A DNA stretch of 64,000 nt. Source: Actinomyces radicidentis (GTDB lineage Bacteria > Actinomycetota > Actinomycetes > Actinomycetales > Actinomycetaceae). Of the stretch, positions 8,597 to 15,619 are shown piece after piece; the stretch's first letter is position 1, and the number at the start of each line of letters is the position of its first letter. Position numbers and translations under genes: made by a program. The notes beneath the pieces were generated by a model that was not told the DNA's origin, ran no database searches, and worked only from the letters and a program-made list of their open reading frames with translations. The stretch spans positions 2,976,001 to 3,040,000 of the forward strand of contig NZ_CP014228.1 in assembly GCF_001553565.1 (NCBI RefSeq), read 5' to 3'.

Positions 8597-9072
8597 CACG
8601 GCTCCAGGGCTCCGCGCAGGGGGTCGGGGAAGAGCTCCTCGGCCTCGCGCATGAGGGCGACGATGAGGCGGCAGCCGGTGAAGATGAAGTCGCCGAGCTG
8701 GGCGTCGGTCATGCCGGCCTCGAGGGGGTAGGTGACCTCGCCGTGGAGGCGGACGACGCCCCCGTCGGCGATGGTGAGGTAGGCCTTGGGGCCGATGCGG
8801 GTGGCGTTCCACTCCTCGACGAGGCGCCGCAGGGCGGCGAGGTGCTCGGTGTCGGCGATGCGGTGCCAGACGCCGCGCATCTGGAGGGCGCGGGTGTCCT
8901 GGAAGATGGCGTGGACGGTGACGTAGCGCCACGGGATGCCGAGGTCTCCCTCGTCGTCGAGGAAGAAGCGCAGACCGAGGTTGCGCACGCAGTCCATGAC
9001 GCGGTCGAGGTCGACCGGCGTGGGTGCGGCGGGGACGGGCGCGTCGAGGCTCGTCGGTTCGGTCTGGGGCAC
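8596..9072 (-). CDS. YbjN-domain protein (short copy)
   Basis: This 158-residue protein is almost entirely one YbjN domain: LGLRFFLDDEGDLGIPWRY near residues 33-51 and RLVEEWNATRIGPKAYL near residues 83-99 are family positions. It is a paralogue of the neighbouring longer gene, and the two may form a heteromeric chaperone-like pair; that is inference. The GTG at 9072 lies six bases after TAGGGT with no Shine-Dalgarno sequence, so this gene appears to lead the transcript that continues into the second YbjN gene, miaA, dapF and brnQ. Confidence 0.75.
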   Translation of the reverse strand: MPQTEPTSLDAPVPAAPTPVDLDRVMDCVRNLGLRFFLDDEGDLGIPWRYVTVHAIFQDTRALQMRGVWHRIADTEHLAALRRLVEEWNATRIGPKAYLTIADGGVVRLHGEVTYPLEAGMTDAQLGDFIFTGCRLIVALMREAEELFPDPLRGALEP

Positions 9073-9078
9073 GGGGCC

Positions 9079-9084
9079 ACCCTA
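9079..9084 (-). promoter_or_regulatory. -10 element, leaderless start of YbjN-miaA-dapF operon
   Basis: TAGGGT (minus strand) lies six bases before the GTG at 9072. It is the likely main promoter of the unit that runs to brnQ. Confidence 0.55.
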
Positions 9085-9195
9085 GCCAAGTGGGGCGGGG
9101 AGCCGTCATGGGCGCCGTCACGCGCTCACGGTGAGCGGAACCGGGAAGGCCTCCGGCGGCGGGGCCCGGATGGGCCGCGGAGGAGGCCGGGCGGC

Positions 9196-10266
9196 TCAGG
9201 CGCTCCGCCGGCGCAGGCGCTCGAGGCGAGCCGTGCCGGCCGCGGCGGAGGGAGCCGCGGCCGGTGCGAGGGCGTCGGCGAGGCGGTCCTCGACGTCGTC
9301 GGCGAGGGCGGTTCCGATGGCGACGAGACCCGTGGGAGGGTCGCTCACCGGTGAGGCGGCGGGCTCGGCGGTGAGGTGGACGCGCCCGGCGACGGCGTTG
9401 ACGACGTAGCGGCGCACGCGGTGCTCCCCTGCCGCCGGGCCGGCGACGTCGACGGTGCCCTTGAGCCGGTAGGCGCTGGCGGGCGGGGTCTCGAGGAGGT
9501 CGGCGAGGCGGCCGGCGTCGACGGGCGCGCCCGCCGGGACGCCGGCGGAGCGTGCGTGGACGTGGTCGTGGTGGTGCCCGCCGTGGTGCTCGTGCTGCTC
9601 GGCGCGGGCCTCGCGGACGAGCTCGGCGAGCGGGAGCTCACCGGGCGGGGTCGGGCGCTGCGCGACGTCGAGGACGAGGAGCGGGTCGAGGCGCCCGCCG
9701 GGGGCCTCGACGACGTGGGCGCGGCGGTTGCGGGCGGCGACGCGCTCGCGTACGCGCGCCATCTCGGTGTCGCGGTCCGCGGGCTCGAGGTGCTCGGTCT
9801 GGGTGACGGCGACGAGGGTGGCCGCGGCGTAGCGGGCGGGCGGCTCGGAGCCGGCGTCGATGGTGGTGGACTCGTGGAGGGCGTCGACGACCTCGATGAG
9901 ACCGGCGAAGCGGGTGGAGCGGGAGGCGGAGGAGCGCAGGAGGCGGGCGAGGTTCTCGGGCTCGGCGACGCCGGAGGCCTCGATGATGATGGCGTCGAGG
10001 TCGGCGCGGGCGCGCACGAGGCGAGCGAGGCTCGCGTCGATGCCGCCGGCGTCGGGCAGGCAGCACAGGCAGCCGCCGGAGATCCCGACGGGCTCGTCGA
10101 CCTCCCCGGCGACGAGGGCGGCGTCGACGTTGATGTCGCCGAAGTCGTTGATGATGACGCCGAGGCTCGCGCCGCGCGTGCGCAGGAGGTGGTTGAGGAG
10201 GGTCGTCTTTCCCGCGCCGAGGTACCCGGAGACGGCGATGACGGGGACGGGCCGGCGACTGCTCAC
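9196..10266 (-). CDS. CobW/ZNG1-family GTP-dependent metal chaperone
   Basis: This 356-residue G3E-family GTPase probably delivers zinc or another divalent metal to client enzymes. The P-loop GYLGAGKTTLLNH is near residues 14-26, the metal-binding CxCC motif is GGCLCCLPD near residue 62, and EASGVAEPENLARLL follows. A histidine-rich tract, EHHGGHHHDHVHAR near residue 235, links the GTPase and the C-terminal CobW domain and is a further likely metal site. The GTG at 10266 puts the P-loop at the expected distance. No leaderless -10 or strong Shine-Dalgarno sequence was found. No Zur-type operator is obvious upstream, so the metal remains open. Confidence 0.85.
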   Translation of the reverse strand: MSSRRPVPVIAVSGYLGAGKTTLLNHLLRTRGASLGVIINDFGDINVDAALVAGEVDEPVGISGGCLCCLPDAGGIDASLARLVRARADLDAIIIEASGVAEPENLARLLRSSASRSTRFAGLIEVVDALHESTTIDAGSEPPARYAAATLVAVTQTEHLEPADRDTEMARVRERVAARNRRAHVVEAPGGRLDPLLVLDVAQRPTPPGELPLAELVREARAEQHEHHGGHHHDHVHARSAGVPAGAPVDAGRLADLLETPPASAYRLKGTVDVAGPAAGEHRVRRYVVNAVAGRVHLTAEPAASPVSDPPTGLVAIGTALADDVEDRLADALAPAAAPSAAAGTARLERLRRRSA

Positions 10267-10354
10267 GGGCGCATGGTGCGACGCGGTGGCGGGCGCGGGC
10301 AAGACGGGTGAGCCCGACGTCCACGGCCGACCGGCCGCACCGGACGGCGCGTGC

Positions 10355-11116
10355 TCAGGCGCGGGCGCGCAGGAAGGTGAGGACGGCGCGCACACGGCGG
10401 TTGTCCTCGCCGGGCGGGAGGTCGAGCTTGGCGAGGACGTTGGCGACGTGCTTGGCGACGGCCCCGTCGGACAGGACGAGACGCTCGGCGACCTGCGCGT
10501 TGGACAGCCCCTCGGCCATGAGGGCGAGGACCTCCTCCTCGCGGGGCGTGAGGCGCGCGAGCAGCCGGGCGGCTGCGGGGTCGCCCGCGCCGGGCTCAGA
10601 AGCAGGTCTGCGGTCGGTGGGGACGCCGTCGTCGTCTCGGTCCTCCGCGTCGCTCGCCGGGCGGACGAGGCGCGCCATGACCTCGGGGTCGACGACGACG
10701 CCGCCGGCCGCGACCAGCTCGAGGCTGCGCAGGAAGTCGGCGACGCGCCCGACGCGCTCCTTGAGCAGGTAGCCCACTCCCCCGGCGCCGGCCGCGGCGG
10801 ACTCCCCGGCGCCGTCGAGCAGGTCGCGCAGGTAGGGGCCGGCGACGTAGGCGGACAGGACGACGACGGCGAGCCCGGGGTGCTCGGCTCGCAGGTCGAC
10901 GGCGGCGCGCAGGCCGTCGTCGGTGCCGGTGGGAGGCATGCGGACGTCGGTGACGACGACGTCGGGCAGGTCACCGGCGCTCGCGAGGCGGGCGACCTCG
11001 GCGCGCAGGGCGTCGGCGTCGGCGGCCTGGGCGAGGACCTCGTGCCCGGCGGCGGCCAGGAGGCTGGCGAGGCCCTCGCGCAGGAGGGCGACGTCGTCGG
11101 CGAGCACGATCCTCAT
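10355..11116 (-). CDS. NarL/LuxR-type response regulator
   Basis: This 253-residue DNA-binding regulator is the partner of the adjacent kinase. The receiver domain (residues 1-125) has acidic residues at DD near 7-8, the phospho-acceptor Asp in VVVTDVRMPP near residue 54, and the conserved Lys in YLLKERVG. The C-terminal helix-turn-helix (about residues 190-250) begins LTPREEEVLALMAEGLSN. The receiver domain and HTH are joined by an acidic, proline-poor linker of about 40 residues, longer than usual. Its ATG overlaps the kinase stop by four bases (ATGA), showing translational coupling. The likely target is the divergent ABC transporter operon. Confidence 0.9.
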   Translation of the reverse strand: MRIVLADDVALLREGLASLLAAAGHEVLAQAADADALRAEVARLASAGDLPDVVVTDVRMPPTGTDDGLRAAVDLRAEHPGLAVVVLSAYVAGPYLRDLLDGAGESAAAGAGGVGYLLKERVGRVADFLRSLELVAAGGVVVDPEVMARLVRPASDAEDRDDDGVPTDRRPASEPGAGDPAAARLLARLTPREEEVLALMAEGLSNAQVAERLVLSDGAVAKHVANVLAKLDLPPGEDNRRVRAVLTFLRARA

Positions 11117-12468
11117 GGGCGCATCCTCGCACCCGGCTCGGCGCTCTCCGGGGCGGCGCCGGAGCCGACCGCGGCCCACGGCGGGGTGAGGGGCGCGGTG
11201 ATGGTGAGGGTGGTGCCGAGGCCCCTCGGGGAGCTGAGGGTGAGGCTCCCGCCGACGGACTCGACGCGCTGAGCCATCCCGGCCAGGCCCGTGGAACCGG
11301 ACGCGTCCGGGTCGGCGCCGCCGACGCCGTCGTCGGTGACTCTCGCCGTGAGACCCGCCGGGACGACGTCGAGGCGGACGCGGGCGGTCGCGTCGTCGCC
11401 AGCGTGACGGGCGGCGTTGGTGAGGGCCTCGGAGACGGCGAAGTAGACGGCGGTGGCGACCGGGGAGGTGACGGCGTCGAGGTCGGCCGCGGCGCCCGTG
11501 ATCGTGACCTCCGTGGGCAGCGGGGCGCGCGCAGCGAGGTCGCGGAGGGCCGGTGCGAGGCCGCGCTCGGTGAGGACGGCCGGGCGGATGCCGTGGACGG
11601 TCTCGCGCAGGGCCCGCAGAGCGGTCTCCGCGCGGTCCTGGGCGGCGTCGAGGTCGGCGAGGAGGGCGGTGCGGGCGTCGTCGGCGCCGTCATCGGCCGC
11701 ACCGTCGGGCCTCGCCGCGGCGAGCCGCTCGGCGTGCAGGCGTGCCATGCCGATGCTCAGGGTGAGGGCGACGAGCTCCTGCTGGGCGCCGTCGTGGAGG
11801 TCCCGCTCGATGCGGGCCCGCTCGGCGTCGAAGGCGTCGACGAGGGTGGCGCGCCCGGCCGTGAGGTGCCCGACCTCCGCGGAGAGATCCTCGAGGCGCT
11901 CCTCGTCGTCGGGGCGGGACAGGGCGCGGGCCATGAGGGCGCGCAGCCGTCCGATCGCCAGGAGCAGCACCGCGGTCAGCGCGAGCACGAGCAGCCCGGC
12001 GGGGACGAGCCACCACACCTCGGCTCCGCCGACGGCCTCGTGGCGGTGAGGGCCGAGGTCCACGCTGACGGGGTGCTGCGGCGAGGCGAGGAAGGGGCTT
12101 GCGATCATCGTCGCGGCGCCCGCGAGCCCGACGCCGACGACGAGGAAGGAGCCGGCTCCGAGCAGCGCGCCGCCGAGGACGAGGGGCAGGTCCTGGCGCC
12201 AGAAGGCGGCCCGGGCGACACGCCCGGAGAGCCAGGGCCAGCGGTCCTCGTCCGGACGCCGTCCCGCGGGCGCCCCGGCCCCGGTCGCGCGGACGAGGGC
12301 GCGCTCGCCCTCGGCGAGGAGCGGCACTGCGAGGTGGAGGACGGGGATCGCGAGCCAGCCGACGACCGCGAGCGCGGCGATGGCGAGGGCGTGGAGGAGC
12401 TCGCTCGCGAGGGTCCTCCACGGTCGTGGGCGTCGCGCGTCTCCCTGCTGGTTCGGGGCCGTGGTCAT
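11113..12468 (-). CDS. NarL-family sensor histidine kinase
   Basis: This is a 451-residue membrane sensor with about four hydrophobic segments in the first 180 residues, then a HisKA_3 domain whose phospho-acceptor His is in RIERDLHDGAQQE near residue 230. The HATPase region has SEALTNAARHAG (N box), DDGVGGAD and GLAGMAQRV. The short extracytoplasmic loops argue for sensing within the membrane or through the partner transporter, as in bacitracin-type systems; this is inference. The ATG at 12468 lies seven bases after TAGGGT, so the kinase gene appears leaderless and leads the kinase-regulator operon. Confidence 0.9.
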   Translation of the reverse strand: MTTAPNQQGDARRPRPWRTLASELLHALAIAALAVVGWLAIPVLHLAVPLLAEGERALVRATGAGAPAGRRPDEDRWPWLSGRVARAAFWRQDLPLVLGGALLGAGSFLVVGVGLAGAATMIASPFLASPQHPVSVDLGPHRHEAVGGAEVWWLVPAGLLVLALTAVLLLAIGRLRALMARALSRPDDEERLEDLSAEVGHLTAGRATLVDAFDAERARIERDLHDGAQQELVALTLSIGMARLHAERLAAARPDGAADDGADDARTALLADLDAAQDRAETALRALRETVHGIRPAVLTERGLAPALRDLAARAPLPTEVTITGAAADLDAVTSPVATAVYFAVSEALTNAARHAGDDATARVRLDVVPAGLTARVTDDGVGGADPDASGSTGLAGMAQRVESVGGSLTLSSPRGLGTTLTITAPLTPPWAAVGSGAAPESAEPGARMRP

Positions 12469-12475
12469 GACGGCG

Positions 12476-12481
12476 ACCCTA
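12476..12481 (-). promoter_or_regulatory. -10 element, leaderless start of kinase-regulator operon
   Basis: TAGGGT (minus strand) lies seven bases before the ATG at 12468, in the 120-bp region shared with the divergent ABC transporter genes. Confidence 0.5.
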
Positions 12482-12588
12482 CGGTGGCGCGCGCACGCGC
12501 CGCACGGGTGCTGGCACCACCCTCGGCGCGCCCGTGACGGGCCCCAGGGCCAGTGACCGTGTGAGGGCCCAGCGGGTGGACTGCCGCC

Positions 12589-13428
12589 ATGACACCCGCA
12601 GCACGCACCGCACCGCACCGGGTCCCGATCCCCGATCACCCGCGTTCCGTCCCCGCCACGAGCCCCGCCACCGACGGCAGTCGTCCGCCCGCGATCGAGG
12701 TCCGCGCCCTGCGGCGAGACTTCACCGTCCCCGGGCGCCGCCGCGAGCGCGTCACCGCCGTTGACGGCGTCGACCTCGCCCTGCCCGCCGGGTCCTTCAC
12801 GGCCCTCGTGGGAGCCTCGGGCTGCGGGAAGTCGACGCTGCTGCAGTGCGTCGCCGGTCTGGACCGCCCGACCGACGGGGAGGTCCGGCTCCTCGGCGCC
12901 GTCACCTCGGCGCTGCGGCCCCGGGCGGCGGCCCGCTTCCGCGCGGACCACGTCGGCTTCGTCTTCCAGGACGACAATCTCGTCACCGCCCTGTCCGCGC
13001 GCGACAACGTGGCGCTGCCGGGCCGGCTCCGCCATCGTCCGCTCCCGCGCGCTGAGGTCGACGCGGCTCTGGAGCGCGTGGGCCTGACGGACCGGGCGCG
13101 GCAGCTGCCGGACCGGATGAGCGGTGGTGAGCGCCAGCGCGTGGCGGTCGCCAGGGTGCTCGCCTCGCGGCCCGGGCTCGTGCTCGCCGACGAGCCCACC
13201 GCGGCCCTCGACGTCGACGCCGGAGCCCGCGTCCTCACCTGGTTCCACGAGCTCACCCAGGCGGGCACGACGGTCCTCATGGTGACGCACGACGCGACGG
13301 CGGCTGCGAGCGCGGACGCGGTCCTCGTCATGGCGGCCGGCCGCGTCGTCGGCTCCGTGCCCGGCGGGGACCCGGACGCCGTCTCGCGAGCGGTGCTGGC
13401 GACGCGCCGCGGGGGTGAGGGCCGATGA
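12589..13428 (+). CDS. ABC transporter ATP-binding protein, MacB/FtsE-like
   Basis: This 279-residue ATPase powers the adjacent FtsX-type permease. Walker A is GASGCGKSTLLQ near residue 72, the Q-loop is FVFQDDNLV, the signature is MSGGERQRVAVA near residue 180, Walker B is VLADEPTAALD and the H-loop is MVTHD. The first 35 residues are low-complexity and could be an over-long N-terminus; later GTG codons are possible starts. Its stop overlaps the permease ATG by four bases (ATGA). The pair lies divergent from a two-component system, a layout typical of regulated antimicrobial-peptide or lipid exporters, but the substrate is unknown. Confidence 0.88.
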   Translation: MTPAARTAPHRVPIPDHPRSVPATSPATDGSRPPAIEVRALRRDFTVPGRRRERVTAVDGVDLALPAGSFTALVGASGCGKSTLLQCVAGLDRPTDGEVRLLGAVTSALRPRAAARFRADHVGFVFQDDNLVTALSARDNVALPGRLRHRPLPRAEVDAALERVGLTDRARQLPDRMSGGERQRVAVARVLASRPGLVLADEPTAALDVDAGARVLTWFHELTQAGTTVLMVTHDATAAASADAVLVMAAGRVVGSVPGGDPDAVSRAVLATRRGGEGR

Positions 13429-14804
13429 CTCGGTTGCTGCTCGCAGACCTGCGCCGTCACGCCTCCTCGTGGGCCTGGACGGTGGTCGTCGCTCTCATGG
13501 CGGGTGCCTGCGTGGCCGGTGAGCTGCAGGTCCTGCACGGCTCGCTGGCCTCCGCGGCCGGGGCTACGGGGACGACCTCCCAGGGCGCACCGGTGTCCGC
13601 TGACCTCACGGACGCGGCCCGGACCGTCTTCGGCTTCATCGTCACCGGGGTCGTCCTCGCCGCGGCGAGCGTGCTCACGGCGACGGCTTCGCTCGTCATC
13701 GAGTCCCGCGGCCGCGACCACGGGCTGTGGCGCGCGCTCGGGATGCGCCCCGGCGCGCTGCGCGCCCTCCTCCTGGGGCAGCTCGCGCTCGTCGGGGCCG
13801 TGGGCTCCCTCGGCGGGGTCGCGCTCGGTCGGCCGGTCGCGTCCCTCATGCTGCCGCTGCTCGTCGACCAGCAGGTCGCGCTGCCAGGCACGACACCCGA
13901 CTGGCAGCCGCTGGACCTGGCCTGGACGGCGCTCGTCGTCGCCGGCGCCGTCCTCCTGGGCGGCTGGAGCCCCGCGCGAAGGGCCTCCCGGGCCCCCGAG
14001 TCCGTGCTCCTCGCGGGCCGGTCCGGGCCCGTGGGCCGGGGCGCCGGCCGGGTGCTGGCGCTGCTCGCCCGGCTGGCGGTGGCAGCGGGCTGCGCGACGG
14101 GCCTCGTGGCCGCCGTCGTCGCCCTGCACCGCGGGACGCTCAGCGCCGAGAACACGGCGAACGCGGCCGTCGGCGGGGCCTTCACCGCGCTGACCCTCGT
14201 GTGCGTCCTCGCCCGCTGGCTCGTGCCCACCCTCGAGCGCCTGCTCGCGCTGCTGCCCGTCCCAGGGCCGTCCTGGCTCGTCGCGGCGAGGACGGCCGCG
14301 GTCGAGTCCCGGCGCTCCGCCGCCACGGTCCTGCCCTTCGTGGTCGCCATCGGGCTCGTCGCCGTCATGTTCGGCATCCGCTCGGCGGGAGTGGGCAACA
14401 TGCGCCTGTCCGGCTTCGTGTCCATGTTCGGGCTCGCCTTCGCGACCGCCTGGACGGGCGGCGTCGCCGCCATCGCGATGAGCGCGAGCCGTCGACGTCG
14501 CGACGCGGCGCTCCTGCGGGCCGCCGGGGCGCAGGAGCGGGACGTGCTCACCGCCCAGGTCCTCGAGGGAGTGCTCCACTCGCTGTGCGCGGTGGTGCTG
14601 GGCCTGGTGGTGTCAGTGGCGACGAGCACGCTGCTCGCGGCGGCACTGGAACGACCGACGGGCGTCGTGGTCCGTCAGGGGCCGTGGGCCGCGCTCGGCG
14701 TCGTCGGGGCGATGACCGTCGTGACGACCTGCCTCGCCGTACTCCTCTCCGCGCGCGCCGGGGGCGGAGAGAGCGTCGGGGAGGTGCTGCGCGGCCGGGA
14801 CTGA
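13425..14804 (+). CDS. FtsX-like ABC transporter permease
   Basis: This 459-residue membrane protein has about eight hydrophobic segments and carries FtsX-type regions after each half: ESRGRDHGLWRALGMRPGAL near residue 90 and SASRRRRDAALLRAAGAQER near residue 355, each the cytoplasmic coupling segment before a hydrophobic helix. The large extracytoplasmic domain of true MacB is missing, which places it nearer to short exporter permeases. It is translationally coupled to the ATPase gene upstream. With the divergent kinase and regulator it probably forms a sensed-export module. Confidence 0.82.
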   Translation: MTRLLLADLRRHASSWAWTVVVALMAGACVAGELQVLHGSLASAAGATGTTSQGAPVSADLTDAARTVFGFIVTGVVLAAASVLTATASLVIESRGRDHGLWRALGMRPGALRALLLGQLALVGAVGSLGGVALGRPVASLMLPLLVDQQVALPGTTPDWQPLDLAWTALVVAGAVLLGGWSPARRASRAPESVLLAGRSGPVGRGAGRVLALLARLAVAAGCATGLVAAVVALHRGTLSAENTANAAVGGAFTALTLVCVLARWLVPTLERLLALLPVPGPSWLVAARTAAVESRRSAATVLPFVVAIGLVAVMFGIRSAGVGNMRLSGFVSMFGLAFATAWTGGVAAIAMSASRRRRDAALLRAAGAQERDVLTAQVLEGVLHSLCAVVLGLVVSVATSTLLAAALERPTGVVVRQGPWAALGVVGAMTVVTTCLAVLLSARAGGGESVGEVLRGRD

Positions 14805-14887
14805 GGCCTCCCCGGCGCGAGCACGGTGCGCCGTCGACAGCCCGACCGCATACTGGGAGCACCAGACCGCGACCCGAGGAGGACGCC

Positions 14888-15099
14888 GTGCCCGCACCGC
14901 GCTGCGACAAGTGCCGCAGGAGGATCCGGGGGGGAAGGTCTACCGCTCCCCCATGGCGCAGCCCCTGTGCGCCGACTGCCACACGCGGGTCAACGGCCAG
15001 ATCTCCGGCTACATGACCGGCGGCTACAAGGGCGCGCTCGCCGGCCCGGGCATCCTGTCCTGGATGCGCAAGGCCATAAGCTGCGACGATGCGAAGTGA
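14888..15099 (+). pseudogene. small double-CxxC zinc-ribbon protein, frame broken in a G7 tract
   Basis: Two reading frames complement each other here. From the GTG at 14888 the first frame gives CDKCRRRIRGG; the second, read from the G7 tract at 14928-14934 to the TGA at 15099, gives KVYRSPMAQPLCADCH and continues for some 47 residues. Adding one G to the tract joins them into a protein of about 70 residues with paired CxxC motifs, a plausible zinc ribbon. The present sequence therefore has a one-base deletion, or is a slippage site, or is a sequencing error in a homopolymer. A shorter product starting with the GTG at 14911 is possible but lacks the first CxxC. Its end overlaps the VOC gene start. 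Function unknown. Confidence 0.55.
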
Positions 15100-15619
15100 G
15101 CGTCCTCCCGTGGCCTCCTTCCACCACGTCGAGATCTGGCTCGAGCACCCGGCCGCCGAGCTCCTCGCCTGGCGCTGGCTGCTGGACGCCATCGGGCTGA
15201 CGCTCGAGGCGCGCTGGGACGAGGGCGAGTCCTGGGCGACCGCCGAGGACGGCTACCTCACGCTCACCGCGTCGCCGAACACGCGGCCCGGTGGTCACGA
15301 CCGCCGTCGCCCCGGCGTCAACCACGTCGCCTTCGCCCTCGGGGAGGCGGACGCCGTCGACGCCGTCATGGAGGCGGCACCGGATCACGGTTGGCAGCCG
15401 CTCTACCAGGAGCGCTACCCGTGGGCGGGCGGCCCCGACCACTACGCCGGCTGGTTGGAGAACGCGCAGGGCTTCAAGATCGAGCTCGTCGCCAAGCGGG
15501 CTCCTCGCCATCATCGGAGCGGCGCTGCTGCCGCGCTGACCGGGGAGCCTCCGTCCGGCTGCGCAGGAGGCCCAGGAGCCGTCACAGCCTCACGGAGCGC
15601 AGCCGCGCTGCGTTGCTGA
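15089..15619 (+). CDS. VOC-family (glyoxalase-like) protein, C-terminal frame uncertain
   Basis: The first 135 residues form a vicinal-oxygen-chelate fold: [11 protein letters not shown] at the start, [20 protein letters not shown] near residue 72, and [19 protein letters not shown] near residue 118, with His and Glu residues at metal-ligand positions. Such proteins are small metal-dependent lyases, dioxygenases or resistance proteins; this one cannot be assigned. After ELVA at about 15493 the third-position GC bias disappears in this frame and moves to the +1 frame, which ends at 15539. The true end may therefore be 15539 and the annotated tail, which overlaps the 3' end of the copper ATPase gene by 38 bp, may be spurious. 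The start could also be the GTG at 15110. Confidence 0.6.
   Translation: MRSERPPVASFHHVEIWLEHPAAELLAWRWLLDAIGLTLEARWDEGESWATAEDGYLTLTASPNTRPGGHDRRRPGVNHVAFALGEADAVDAVMEAAPDHGWQPLYQERYPWAGGPDHYAGWLENAQGFKIELVAKRAPRHHRSGAAAALTGEPPSGCAGGPGAVTASRSAAALRC

Noticed and set aside
12469-12588. Small peptide gene between the kinase and ABC genes
   Set aside because: No frame with start, ribosome site and codon bias was found; the stretch is best read as a shared control region.
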